Assembly (NCBI RefSeq): GCF_019396325.1
Contig: NZ_JAHKRO010000054.1
Coordinates: forward strand, 1 to 60,157
Source: Nonomuraea ceibae
GTDB lineage: Bacteria > Actinomycetota > Actinomycetes > Streptosporangiales > Streptosporangiaceae
Direction of reading: 5' to 3'
DNA length: 60,157 nucleotides
A program made the translations under genes and the position numbers. Shown here piece after piece: positions 16,912 to 25,760 of this stretch. Position 1 is the stretch's first letter. The number at the start of each line of letters is the position of its first letter. The notes below the pieces were generated by a model. The model was not told the origin of the DNA, searched no databases, and saw only the letters and a program-made list of their open reading frames with translations.

Positions 16912-16931
16912 CCCCGCCGCGCCGGCCGGGG
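16912..16931. terminator. GC hairpin between convergent DUF1232 and MarR genes
   Basis: CCCCG (16912-16916) pairs with CGGGG (16927-16931) and CCG (16917-16919) with CGG (16923-16925), leaving one bulged base. It lies in the 24-bp gap between two convergent stops. There is no T tract. Confidence 0.45.
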
Positions 16932-16932
16932 G

Positions 16933-17475
16933 TCAGGCGGTGAAGCGGCCGGCGATGTTCGTCCAGGTGTCGTCGGACTGGCCCGGCCGCTGAGCGGCGT
17001 GGACGCGGCTCGCGGCCGTGGTGAACGCGCGCAGCCCGAGCAGGAGAGCCGCCCGCGCGTCGGGCGGCATCTCGTCGATGACCTCGGCCAGGTGTTCGCG
17101 GCGCCGGGCGCGCAGCTCGGCCAGCAGGGCCCGCCCGGAGGGGGTGAGGCTGATGGTCAGCTCCCGCCGGTCGTCGTGGGAGGTGGAGCGGCGCACCCAG
17201 CCGGTGGCCTCCAGCCGGTCGCAGAGCCGGCTGGTGGACGACGGCAGCGCCCCCAGGGCCTCGCTGAGGGTGGCGAGGTTGATGTGCCGGTGGGGTTCGA
17301 GGGTGAGCAGCGCCTGGAGCTGGATGGAGGAGACCTTGGTGACCGCGGCGTGCCGGGAGTGCGCCCAGACGGCGACCAGGGCGGCCGCCGCGTTCTCGAC
17401 GACGGCCCCGGTGGAGGCCTCGCCGGAGGCTCCGGCTGCGGTCGGGGGGAGGTGGCTGAGATCGCGGTGGCTCAT
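16933..17475 (-). CDS. MarR-family transcriptional regulator
   Basis: From ATG 17475 (GGAAG upstream) the protein is 180 residues. It has the MarR winged helix: LTLEPHRHINLATLSEALGALPSSTSRLCDRLEATGWVRR, then the wing SHDDRRELTISLTPSGRALL. Helices at both ends form the dimer. The ligand is unknown. It lies 26 bp downstream of the SpoIIE-type phosphatase gene on the same strand, so the two are probably one transcript. Confidence 0.9.
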   Translation of the reverse strand: MSHRDLSHLPPTAAGASGEASTGAVVENAAAALVAVWAHSRHAAVTKVSSIQLQALLTLEPHRHINLATLSEALGALPSSTSRLCDRLEATGWVRRSTSHDDRRELTISLTPSGRALLAELRARRREHLAEVIDEMPPDARAALLLGLRAFTTAASRVHAAQRPGQSDDTWTNIAGRFTA

Positions 17476-17501
17476 GCTGGCTTCCAGGGGTCGAAGCGTG
17501 A

Positions 17502-18686
17502 CTACGCGCGTATGCCTCGCGCGGGTGCCGCGGCGGTCCAGTCTAGGCAAACCACGACGGCGTCGTCGATGACGTCCACCCCGGCCCTGAACGCCATCAT
17601 GTCACGGACGATCGTACGGACGGCCTCTCCGGCGGGCTGCAGGCGGGTGGAGCGGACCGTCGTCTCCAGCAGACCGGCGCCGAACTCCACGTCGGCCGTG
17701 GACCGCGCCCCGTACACGCCGTCGCTGACGATGACCAGCCGGTCGCCCGGCTGCAGCGGGACGGGCTGCTCGACGTAGGCGGTGGCGCCGAACATGCCGA
17801 GCGGCAGCTGGGCGTCCAGTTTGACGGTCTCGACCTCGGCGCCGCGCAGCCGGAAGATGCGCGGCGACCCGGCCTCGACCGCGGCGACCTCGCCGGTGAC
17901 GGCGTCGAAGCGCAGCAGCAGGGTGGAGACGTGCTCGCGGCCGCCGTACTGGGCGTGCACGACCTCGTCGGCGAGGCCGGCCTGCTCGACGAGGTCGGCG
18001 CCGGAGCGGCGGGCGTTGCGGATGGCGGTGACGGCCAGCGAGGTGAGGAGCGCGGCGCGCAGCCCCTCCCCCATGCCGTTGGTGACGGAGAGCATCAGCG
18101 AGTCGCGGTCGCAGCTCCAGTCGAAGTTGTCGCCGTGGACGGCGTAGGCCGGTTCGAGCTGGCCGGCGAGGTCGTAGGAGTCACCCCGGTGGCCGTAGCC
18201 GGGCAGGAGCTCCCACTGCATCTCGGCGGCGAGGGTGAGCCGGGACAGGCGGCGGGCCCTGCGGTAGCGGTCGGTGACCCGCCCCGCGCCCCACAGGGCG
18301 GCGGCGAGCGCGGAGGCCAGCTCGTGGAACTCGTGGATCCGCTCGTCGCCGGGGGCGGCGGGCAGGCTGAGGCTGAGGACGCCGAGGCGCTCCCCGCACG
18401 CCGACATCGGCAGGTGCAGGGCGCCGCGCTCCGGGTCCCACGCCGGCCGCTGGGAGGCGAACACGCGGCCGCGCTCGCTGGCGTCGATGCGGATCTCGGG
18501 CGCGTCGGGACCGGGCGGGTCCAGCACGGGCCTGAGCACGGTCAGCGCGTAGTCGGCGAGCAGCAGCTCGACGCCGGTCGCGGCCGTGTGCGCGACGAGC
18601 GCGTCGCGGGCGGCCTCCCCCAGCCGGTACGGGGGTGCCGCGCGTAGCGCCCGGTAGACGGCGCTCATGTCGTTGTCGGTGGTCAC
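17502..18686 (-). CDS. SpoIIE-type PP2C-like phosphatase with a substituted metal site
   Basis: This 394-residue cytoplasmic protein has a GAF-like N-terminal region (about 25-135) and a SpoIIE/PP2C domain (about 150-390). These phosphatases usually dephosphorylate anti-anti-sigma factors in partner-switching stress pathways. The first metal Asp is present (Asp186 in HGDNFDW), as are SDGVYGARS and the final IDDAVVV. However, the usual DVxGHG is TNGMGEG, with Asn203 in place of the metal-binding Asp. The protein may be weakly active or a binding module. It is divergent from the hybrid kinase and runs with the MarR gene. Confidence 0.83.
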   Translation of the reverse strand: MTTDNDMSAVYRALRAAPPYRLGEAARDALVAHTAATGVELLLADYALTVLRPVLDPPGPDAPEIRIDASERGRVFASQRPAWDPERGALHLPMSACGERLGVLSLSLPAAPGDERIHEFHELASALAAALWGAGRVTDRYRRARRLSRLTLAAEMQWELLPGYGHRGDSYDLAGQLEPAYAVHGDNFDWSCDRDSLMLSVTNGMGEGLRAALLTSLAVTAIRNARRSGADLVEQAGLADEVVHAQYGGREHVSTLLLRFDAVTGEVAAVEAGSPRIFRLRGAEVETVKLDAQLPLGMFGATAYVEQPVPLQPGDRLVIVSDGVYGARSTADVEFGAGLLETTVRSTRLQPAGEAVRTIVRDMMAFRAGVDVIDDAVVVCLDWTAAAPARGIRA

Positions 18687-18782
18687 GGGCGTAGTTCCTC
18701 ATGGGCAGGGAAGTGGCGCACCCGAGCTGCCCCTCGTGTGCGCTGCGGTTGTCGTGCCGCGTGCGCCTACGCTAGCCTCCAA

Positions 18783-18810
18783 GCCAATTATTTGCACTAT
18801 GGCAATTATT
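18783..18810. promoter_or_regulatory. AT-rich direct repeat before the hybrid kinase gene
   Basis: CAATTATT occurs at 18785-18792 and 18803-18810, an 18-bp period, with TTGC/GCAA inverted around the centre. It is one of the few AT-rich stretches in the window and ends 17 bp before the kinase start, in the divergent gap to the phosphatase gene. It could be a promoter core or regulator site. Confidence 0.4.
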
Positions 18811-18827
18811 GAGAGGTGGGCAACACC

Positions 18828-21800
18828 GTGAGTGGCAGCCGGTCGGGAACACAGCGGGTCCACGACGCCGGGGAGCTCGAACTGCGTCAGCTGCTCACCG
18901 GACTGACCGCCGTCAGGGACGGCGACTTCGGCACGCGGCTGCCCGCCGACGCCGACGGCCTGCTGGGCGAGATCGCCTCGGTGTTCAACGGCATGGTCGA
19001 CCAGCTCTCGCTCGTCACCTCGGAGGTCACCCGGGTGGCCCGCGAGGTCGGCACCGAGGGACGCCTGGGCGGCCAGGCCGACGTGCCGGCCGTGTCGGGC
19101 ACCTGGAAGGACCTCACCGAGTCGGTCAACGCGATGGCCGGCAACCTCACCGGCCAGGTGCGCAACATCTCGCAGGTGGCCACGGCGGTGGCCAAGGGCG
19201 ACCTGTCGCAGAAGATCACCGTCTCGGCCCAGGGCGAGATCCTGGAGCTGAAGAACACCCTCAACACGATGGTCGACCAGCTCTCCTCCTTCGCCGACGA
19301 GGTCACCCGGGTCGCCCGCGAGGTCGGCACCGAGGGGCGGCTGGGCGGCCAGGCCGACGTGAAGGGCGTGTCCGGCACGTGGAAGGCGCTGACGGAGTCG
19401 GTCAACGTCATGGCCGACAACCTCACCGCCCAGGTGCGCAGCATCGCCCAGGTGACCACGGCCGTGGCCAAGGGCGACCTGTCGCAGAAGATCCGGGTCG
19501 ACGCGCGCGGGGAGATCCTGGAGCTGAAGGAGACCATCAACACGATGGTCGACCAGCTCTCGGCGTTCGCCGACGAGGTCACCCGCGTCGCCCGCGAGGT
19601 CGGCACCGAAGGACAGCTCGGCGGCCAGGCCCAGGTCCGCGGCGTGTCCGGCACGTGGAAGGACCTCACCGACAACGTCAACTTCATGGCCTCGAACCTG
19701 ACCGGTCAGGTGCGCAGCATCGCCCAGGTGGCCACGGCGGTGGCCCAGGGCGACCTGTCGCAGAAGATCCTCGTCGAGGCCAAGGGCGAGGTGGCGGCGC
19801 TCGCGCAGACCATCAACACGATGGTCGACCAGCTCTCGGCGTTCGCCGACGAGGTCACCCGCGTCGCCCGCGAGGTCGGCACCGAAGGACAGCTCGGCGG
19901 CCAGGCCCAGGTCCGCGGCGTGTCCGGCACGTGGAAGGACCTCACCGACAACGTCAACTCGATGGCCGACAACCTGACCAACCAGGTGCGCAGCATCGCC
20001 CAGGTCACCACGGCCGTGGCCAGGGGCGACCTGACCCGCAAGATCGACGTGGACGCGCGGGGCGAGATCCTGGAGCTGAAGACCACGATCAACACGATGG
20101 TCGACCAGCTCTCCTCCTTCGCCGCCGAGGTGACCAGGGTCGCCCGGGAGGTGGGCAGCGAGGGCAGGCTCGGCGGCCAGGCCGAGGTCGAGGGCGTCTC
20201 CGGCACCTGGAAGCGGCTGACGGAGAACGTGAACGAGCTGGCCGGCAACCTCACCCGGCAGGTGCGCGCGATCGCCGAGGTGACCAGCGCCGTCACCTCC
20301 GGCGACCTGACCCGCTCCATCACCGTCGACGCCTCGGGCGAGGTGGCCGAGCTCAAGGACAACATCAACTCGATGGTGAAGTCGCTGCGCGAGACCACCA
20401 AGGCCAACGAGGACCAGGACTGGCTGAAGACCAACCTGGCGCGCCTGTCGGGGCTCATGCAGGGCCACCGCGACCTGGCGGCGGTCGCCGAGCTGGTCAT
20501 GAACGAGCTGGCGCCGCTGGTCTCGGCCCAGTACGGCGCGTTCTTCCTGGCCGACGAGGACGAGCTGCGGCTCATCAACGCCTACGGGTTCCCGGCGGGC
20601 CAGACCGCGACCCGGGTCGGCCTGGGCGAGACGCTGGTGGGCCAGGCGGCACGGGCCCGCCGCACGATCGCGGTCGACGACGTCCCGCCCGGCTACGTCA
20701 CGGTCTCCTCGGCGCTCGGGCGGACCACGCCGAGCTCGCTGATCGTGCTGCCGATCGTGGTGGAGGAGCAGGTGCTCGGCGTGATCGAGCTGGCCTCCCT
20801 CGGCACGTTCACGCCCGTGCACCGCGCCTTCCTCGACCAGCTGATGGAGACGATCGGCGTCAACGTCAACACCATCGTCGCCAACGCCCGCACCGACGAG
20901 CTGCTGGCGGAGTCGCAGCGGCTGACTGTCGAGCTCCAGGCCCGCTCGGAGGAGCTGCAGAACCAGCAGGAGGAGCTGCAGCGCTCCAACGCCGAGCTGG
21001 AGGAGAAGGCGGCGCTGCTCGCCTCGCAGAACCAGGACATCGAGGCCAAGAACCTGGAGATCGAGCAGGCCCGCCAGGAGCTGGAGGAGCGGGCCCAGCA
21101 GCTCTCGCTCGCCTCCACGTACAAGAGCGAGTTCCTCGCGAACATGAGCCACGAGCTGCGCACGCCGCTGAACTCGCTGCTCATCCTCGCGCAGCTGCTC
21201 GCCCAGAACCCGACCCGCAACCTGACGCCCAAGCAGGTCGAGTACGCCAGCGTCATCCACTCGGCGGGCTCGGACCTGCTGCAGCTCATCAACGACATCC
21301 TCGACCTGTCGAAGGTCGAGGCGGGCAAGATGGACATCAGTCCCGAACGGGTCGGGATGCGTCAGCTCCTGGACTACGTCGAGGCCACGTTCCGGCCGAT
21401 GACCACCGAGAAGAGCCTGGAGTTCCGCATCACGACGGCGCCGGGCGTGCCCGACAGCCTGCTCACCGACGACTCGCGGCTGCGCCAGGTGCTGCGCAAC
21501 CTGCTGTCCAACGCGGTCAAGTTCACCGAGAGCGGCAGCGTCGAGCTGCGCATCGAGCCGGCCGCCCCGGCGCAGGTGCCCGCCTCCGTGCGGCCGCACG
21601 GCGCGGCGATCGCCTTCCGCGTCATCGACACCGGCGTCGGCATCGCCGAGCAGCAGCTGGAGGCGATCTTCGGGGCGTTCCAGCAGGCCGACGGCACCAC
21701 CAGCCGCAAGTACGGCGGCACCGGGCTCGGCCTGTCGATCAGCCGGGAGATCGCCTACCTGCTCGGCGGCGCGATCACCGCGCAGAGCACGCCCGGCCAG

Positions 21801-22802
21801 GGCAGCACGTTCACGCTCTTCCTGCCGGCCGCCCGGCCGGACTTCGCCGAGCAGGGCCCGGGCCAGGCCGCGCCCTCGCACCGCGAGCTGCCGGAGGCCC
21901 CGGCCGACGGCGAGCCCGTCAAGGCGGCGGCCCCGGCGCCCTCCCAGCAGCGCAGGCTGCTGGTGGTGGAGGAACGCTCGCGCGGCCTGCTCTCCCTGGT
22001 GGCCGAGAGCGTCGTGGCCGACCTGGCGCGCCGCGACGCGGGCGGCGCGCACGCGCCCGTGGAGATCGTGACCGCCGTGGGCGGGCAGGAGGCGGCGGCG
22101 ACGCTGGCCGCCGCCCCCTGCCACTGCATCGTGCTCGACCTCGACATGCCGGGGCGGGCCGGGTTCGGCCTGCTGGAGGCCATCGACGGGGACGCCGCCC
22201 TGCACGGCGTGCCGGTCCTGGCCTACAACAACTGGCGGATGGACGCGGCGCAGGAGCGGGCGTTGCAGGCGCGGGCCGTCTCCCAGCCGCTGGAGCTGCT
22301 GTCGAGCCTGGACGAGCTGCGCGAGCGGATCGCCCTGCACCTGACCGCCGAGCAGCCCGGCGACGTGCTGCCACTGGTGCGCTCGGAGGAGGCGGACCTG
22401 CCGGTCGAGCGGCCGGAGGACGGCGCGCTCACCGGCCGCACCGTCCTGGTGGTCGACGACGACGCGCGCAACCTGTTCGCGCTGACGAGCATCCTGGAGA
22501 TGCACGGCCTGCGGGTGCTGCACGCCGAGGACGGCCGCAAGGGCATCGACACGCTGGTGGCGCATCCGGAGATCGACATCGTGCTGATGGACGTGATGAT
22601 GCCGGAGATGGACGGCTACGCCGCCACCACCGCGATCAGGGCCATGCCGCAGTACGCGGACCTGCCCATCATCGCGGTCACGGCCAAGGCCATGCCGGGC
22701 GACCAGGAGAAGAGCCTCGCCTCGGGCGCGAGCGGCTACGTCACCAAGCCCGTCGACGCCGATCACCTCCTCGGGCTGATCCAGCGCTGGCTGACGGCGT
22801 AA
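18828..22802 (+). CDS. Soluble HAMP-array hybrid sensor histidine kinase
   Basis: This 1324-residue kinase has no membrane segment. Residues about 25-530 are an array of HAMP modules: six with GD(L/F) signatures alternate with five VAREVGTEG-type ones, in a 92-residue period. A GAF domain (about 540-690), a Glu/Gln-rich coiled coil (about 690-765), HisKA with His775 (NMSHELRTPL), and HATPase with DTGVGI and GGTGLGLSIS follow. Two receiver domains end the protein: the first is degenerate (Glu-Glu for the acidic pair, no clear Lys); the second is intact with Asp1255 (LMDVMMPEMDG) and TKP. It resembles group III Nik1/Os-1-type osmosensing kinases. GTG 18828 is preferred (GAGAGGTGG upstream). Confidence 0.92.
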   Translation: MSGSRSGTQRVHDAGELELRQLLTGLTAVRDGDFGTRLPADADGLLGEIASVFNGMVDQLSLVTSEVTRVAREVGTEGRLGGQADVPAVSGTWKDLTESVNAMAGNLTGQVRNISQVATAVAKGDLSQKITVSAQGEILELKNTLNTMVDQLSSFADEVTRVAREVGTEGRLGGQADVKGVSGTWKALTESVNVMADNLTAQVRSIAQVTTAVAKGDLSQKIRVDARGEILELKETINTMVDQLSAFADEVTRVAREVGTEGQLGGQAQVRGVSGTWKDLTDNVNFMASNLTGQVRSIAQVATAVAQGDLSQKILVEAKGEVAALAQTINTMVDQLSAFADEVTRVAREVGTEGQLGGQAQVRGVSGTWKDLTDNVNSMADNLTNQVRSIAQVTTAVARGDLTRKIDVDARGEILELKTTINTMVDQLSSFAAEVTRVAREVGSEGRLGGQAEVEGVSGTWKRLTENVNELAGNLTRQVRAIAEVTSAVTSGDLTRSITVDASGEVAELKDNINSMVKSLRETTKANEDQDWLKTNLARLSGLMQGHRDLAAVAELVMNELAPLVSAQYGAFFLADEDELRLINAYGFPAGQTATRVGLGETLVGQAARARRTIAVDDVPPGYVTVSSALGRTTPSSLIVLPIVVEEQVLGVIELASLGTFTPVHRAFLDQLMETIGVNVNTIVANARTDELLAESQRLTVELQARSEELQNQQEELQRSNAELEEKAALLASQNQDIEAKNLEIEQARQELEERAQQLSLASTYKSEFLANMSHELRTPLNSLLILAQLLAQNPTRNLTPKQVEYASVIHSAGSDLLQLINDILDLSKVEAGKMDISPERVGMRQLLDYVEATFRPMTTEKSLEFRITTAPGVPDSLLTDDSRLRQVLRNLLSNAVKFTESGSVELRIEPAAPAQVPASVRPHGAAIAFRVIDTGVGIAEQQLEAIFGAFQQADGTTSRKYGGTGLGLSISREIAYLLGGAITAQSTPGQGSTFTLFLPAARPDFAEQGPGQAAPSHRELPEAPADGEPVKAAAPAPSQQRRLLVVEERSRGLLSLVAESVVADLARRDAGGAHAPVEIVTAVGGQEAAATLAAAPCHCIVLDLDMPGRAGFGLLEAIDGDAALHGVPVLAYNNWRMDAAQERALQARAVSQPLELLSSLDELRERIALHLTAEQPGDVLPLVRSEEADLPVERPEDGALTGRTVLVVDDDARNLFALTSILEMHGLRVLHAEDGRKGIDTLVAHPEIDIVLMDVMMPEMDGYAATTAIRAMPQYADLPIIAVTAKAMPGDQEKSLASGASGYVTKPVDADHLLGLIQRWLTA
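19531..19959 (+). repeat. 276-bp-period internal repeats with a 153-bp identical pair
   Basis: The HAMP array is encoded by tandem units 276 bp (92 codons) long. Two consecutive units share an identical 153-bp block, 19531-19683 and 19807-19959, including synonymous positions, while other units differ. This points to recent duplication or gene conversion within the gene. Confidence 0.85.
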
Positions 22803-22821
22803 CCCCCCGCGCGTCCGTCCC

Positions 22822-22855
22822 CGCCACGTCTTCGCGCCACGTCTTCGCGCCACGT
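22822..22855 (+). repeat. 13-bp tandem repeat in the kinase-phosphatase intergenic gap
   Basis: CGCCACGTCTTCG occurs at 22822-22834 and 22835-22847, followed by a third partial copy (CGCCACGT) to 22855. The array fills most of the 71-bp gap between the kinase stop and the next gene's ribosome binding site (GAAGGAG, 22858-22864). Confidence 0.7.
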
Positions 22856-22873
22856 ACGAAGGAGCTGCACGCA

Positions 22874-25246
22874 GTGCGCATCCAGCAACACCCGGGCGAC
22901 GAGCCGGCCTCCCCCGGCGAGGCCGCCACCCCCGAGGAGGCCACCAACGTCGGCCGGCTCGCCGCCACCATCGAACGGCTGCGCGAGCAGATCAGGCAGG
23001 CCCAGCACGCGGCCGAGGGCCGGGCGCTCATCGAGCTGGCCAAGGGCATCCTGATCGAGCGGCTGCGCTGCGGCCCCGCCGAGGCGGCCCGCCAGCTGGC
23101 CGACCTGGCCGAGAAGGCCGGGCTCTCCCCTCTGGAGCTGGCCGCCGACCTCATCGACCAGGCGGCGCACGACCGCCTGAGCGACGCCGCGCGCGACTTC
23201 CTCGCCTGGGCACGGAGCGAGCCGGGCGGCGCCGGCGCGGACGACACCTCCATCGCGGTGCGGCTGCGCGCGGCCGAGAGCGGCGCGCTCGTCGCCACGG
23301 ACAGCCAGCTCGTCGCCGAATCCCTGCTGGAGCACGCGCTCGCCCCGCTGGGCGCGACGGCGGTCGCCGTGTGGGCGGCCGGAGCCGACGCCTCGCTCAC
23401 GCTGACCGGCTACGCCGGCTACAGCGCCGAGGAGGCCAGGCGCTGGCGGTACGTGCCGCCCGGCGTGGCGACGCCCGCCCGGCGCGCGCTGGTCGAACGC
23501 CGGACCGTCTGGTTCCCCAGCCTCTCCGGCACCGGCCTGCCCTCCATCGGCCACCTCCACCTGCCGGGCGGCCGGGTGGCCGTCCCCGCCGGCACCGGAG
23601 GGCGGGTCCTCGGCGTGCTGGAGATCGGCTGGCCGCACGCGCTGGAGCCGCAGCCGCCGCAGATCCACAAGCAGGTCGAGGCGCTGGCCGAGCTGTGCGC
23701 GCACACGCTCGAACCCTGCGAGGAGCCCGCGCCCGACCTGGCCGAGCTGGTCAACCTCACCGACGGGCTGCACGACTCCGCCCTGCTGCTCCGGCCCGCG
23801 TTCGGCAAGGACGGGCTGCTCGCCGACTTCCTCATCGAGCACGCCAACAACTGCTTCGCCGACCCCGCCGGACGCCCCCGCGCCGTCGTGACGGGGGCCA
23901 CGATGCTGGAGGCGTACCCGCTGGCCGCCCACGACGACGGGCTGTTCGGCAAGATCGAGCACGTGTACGGGACGGGCGAGCCGTACCGGGCCGAGCGGGT
24001 GCCGCTCACGGCGCTGGTCGACCAGGTGCCGCTCACCACGGTCGCCGACATCAGCATCACCCGCCACGGCGACTGCGTCCTGCTCATCTGGCGGGTCCAG
24101 GACGAGGCCGTCCGCCTGGCCAGCCTGCTCCAGCACGCCCAGCGCCTCGGCCGCATCGGCGGCTTCGAGCAGGACGTGCAGACGGGCGAGATCACCTGGA
24201 ACAGCGAGCTGTTCAACCTGTACGGCCTGCCGCCCGGCGAGCACCCGATCCCGCTGGACCGGCTGGCCGAGCACGCCCACCCCGACGACGCCACCGCCAT
24301 CGGCCGCTTCCTGCGGACCGTGCTGCACCACCGGCTGCCCGCCTCGGTCGCCTTCCGCCTCCAGCGCCCCGACGGGGTGGCCCGCCACACCCGGGTCGTG
24401 GCCGAGCCCGTCATCGACGCCGAGGGCCGCATGCTGGCGGTACGCGGCGCGTACCAGGACGTCTCGGCCCAGCACTGGACGGAGGTGGCGCTGGCCGCCA
24501 CCCGCGACCAGCTCGCCCACTCCGAGCAGCAGATCTCCGAGCGCAACCGGCTCACCCTGCAGCTCCAGCGGGCCATCATGCCGCCCGCCCAGCGGATCAT
24601 CGAGGCGTCCGGGCTGCACATCGCGGTCCGCTACCGGCCCGCCGAGAAGGAGCACCTCGTCGGCGGCGACTGGTACGACACCGTCGTGCTGCCCTCCAAG
24701 CAGGTGCTGCTCTCGCTCGGCGACGTCGCCGGCCACGGCATCGAGGCCGCCACCGGCATGGTCATCCTGCGCAACGCCCTGCGCGGCCTGGCCGTCACCG
24801 GCGCCGGGCCCGGCCAGCTCATGACCTGGCTCAACATGGTCGCCCACCACCTGACCAACAGCCTGACCGCCACCGCGCTCTGCGGCCTGTACGACCCGGC
24901 GACCCGGGTGCTGCGCTGGGCCAGGGCGGGGCACCTGCCGCCGATCCTGGTGCGGGGCGGCACGGCCGAGGAGCTGCCGCTGGTCCACGGGATCATGCTC
25001 GGCGCCGTCTCCGAGACCGACTACGAGGAGGGGCAGATCCGCCTGGCGGGCGAGGACACGCTGCTCATGTACACCGACGGGCTCATCGAGCGCCGGGACC
25101 GCGCCCTGCAGCACTCGCAGCAGCAGCTCCTGACGACGGTGCAGCACCCAGTGACGAGCCTCGAGCACCGCCTGGACCATCTCCTCACCCACAGCCATTC
25201 CGACACCGACGACGACACCTGCCTGCTCGGCATCCAGGTGCGCTGA
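22874..25246 (+). CDS. ANTAR-GAF-PAS-SpoIIE multidomain protein phosphatase
   Basis: This 790-residue cytoplasmic protein starts at GTG 22874, 9 nt after GAAGGAG. Residues about 49-95 match an ANTAR helix bundle (RALIELAKGILIERL, then LSPLELAADLIDQ), an RNA-binding antiterminator module. A GAF-like region (about 120-290), a divergent PAS-like region (about 295-410) and a PAS domain (about 420-530) follow. The SpoIIE/PP2C domain (about 575-790) is intact: GGDWYD near 597, GDVAGHG at 616-622, YTDGLIE and DDDTCLL. It should dephosphorylate an anti-anti-sigma factor in response to a ligand or to kinase partners. It is 71 bp downstream of the hybrid kinase and probably co-expressed. Confidence 0.88.
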   Translation: MRIQQHPGDEPASPGEAATPEEATNVGRLAATIERLREQIRQAQHAAEGRALIELAKGILIERLRCGPAEAARQLADLAEKAGLSPLELAADLIDQAAHDRLSDAARDFLAWARSEPGGAGADDTSIAVRLRAAESGALVATDSQLVAESLLEHALAPLGATAVAVWAAGADASLTLTGYAGYSAEEARRWRYVPPGVATPARRALVERRTVWFPSLSGTGLPSIGHLHLPGGRVAVPAGTGGRVLGVLEIGWPHALEPQPPQIHKQVEALAELCAHTLEPCEEPAPDLAELVNLTDGLHDSALLLRPAFGKDGLLADFLIEHANNCFADPAGRPRAVVTGATMLEAYPLAAHDDGLFGKIEHVYGTGEPYRAERVPLTALVDQVPLTTVADISITRHGDCVLLIWRVQDEAVRLASLLQHAQRLGRIGGFEQDVQTGEITWNSELFNLYGLPPGEHPIPLDRLAEHAHPDDATAIGRFLRTVLHHRLPASVAFRLQRPDGVARHTRVVAEPVIDAEGRMLAVRGAYQDVSAQHWTEVALAATRDQLAHSEQQISERNRLTLQLQRAIMPPAQRIIEASGLHIAVRYRPAEKEHLVGGDWYDTVVLPSKQVLLSLGDVAGHGIEAATGMVILRNALRGLAVTGAGPGQLMTWLNMVAHHLTNSLTATALCGLYDPATRVLRWARAGHLPPILVRGGTAEELPLVHGIMLGAVSETDYEEGQIRLAGEDTLLMYTDGLIERRDRALQHSQQQLLTTVQHPVTSLEHRLDHLLTHSHSDTDDDTCLLGIQVR

Positions 25247-25264
25247 GCCGCGGGTGGCGTGTCG

Positions 25265-25696
25265 TCAGGGCAGGTCGAGGGCCGTGCCGTACAGGCGCGA
25301 CACGCTGATCCTGATCACCACGCGCCCTTCGCGGGCCTGCTGCTCCAGGAAGGCGGCGGGGTCGGGCTGATCGCCGGCGAAGGCGAGCAGGTCGGCGGGG
25401 TCGCCGGACACCTCGGCCTCGCCTTCGGCGACGGCGAACGACCACACGTCGGGGCCCTGGACGTGCAGGGCGACGTGCGGGTCGCGGGCGATCTGGCGGG
25501 CCTTGAGCCGGCCGGCCGTGGTGGAGATCCGGATGACGCGCCCGGCGGGGTCCCATCGGTACAGGACCGTGGACAGGGCGGGGTGGCCGGTGCGCCGGAC
25601 CGTCGCCAGCACGCCGAACCGCTGCCCTTCGAGCAGCTTGACCAGCTCGTCGTCGCTCAGCGGCCGGGGCGCTGGCCCCTGCTGGTTCTCGTCCAC
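25265..25696 (-). CDS. PPOX-class F420-dependent oxidoreductase-like protein
   Basis: From GTG 25696 (GGAGGAG upstream) the protein is 143 residues, the size of the Rv1155-like split-barrel family that binds F420 or FMN. Family features include LLEGQRFGVLATVRRTGHPALSTVLYRW, then GRVIRISTTAGRLKARQIARDPHVALHV. Members reduce small molecules or act in F420/heme redox; the substrate is unknown. A longer frame to 25759 lacks a ribosome binding site. It stands in the gap between the phosphatase (convergent) and the WYL regulator gene. Confidence 0.85.
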   Translation of the reverse strand: MDENQQGPAPRPLSDDELVKLLEGQRFGVLATVRRTGHPALSTVLYRWDPAGRVIRISTTAGRLKARQIARDPHVALHVQGPDVWSFAVAEGEAEVSGDPADLLAFAGDQPDPAAFLEQQAREGRVVIRISVSRLYGTALDLP

Positions 25697-25760
25697 GGTT
25701 CTCCTCCGTCGTGCGGCTGCCAACGAGAGGACCGTAACAGATAGTTTCGTTGCAGACAAT

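Noticed and set aside
17476..17550. Longer N-terminus for the MarR protein
   Set aside because: It would overlap the upstream phosphatase gene, and the ATG at 17475 has a good ribosome binding site.
19040..20160. Regular repeats resembling an array
   Set aside because: The 276-bp period is coding (HAMP modules) with no spacers, so it is not a CRISPR array.
18699..22853. Very long open frame on the minus strand opposite the hybrid kinase
   Set aside because: It mirrors the codon bias of the plus-strand gene, has a repetitive His/Arg/Asp/Val composition with no domain, and overlaps a gene with clear kinase motifs.
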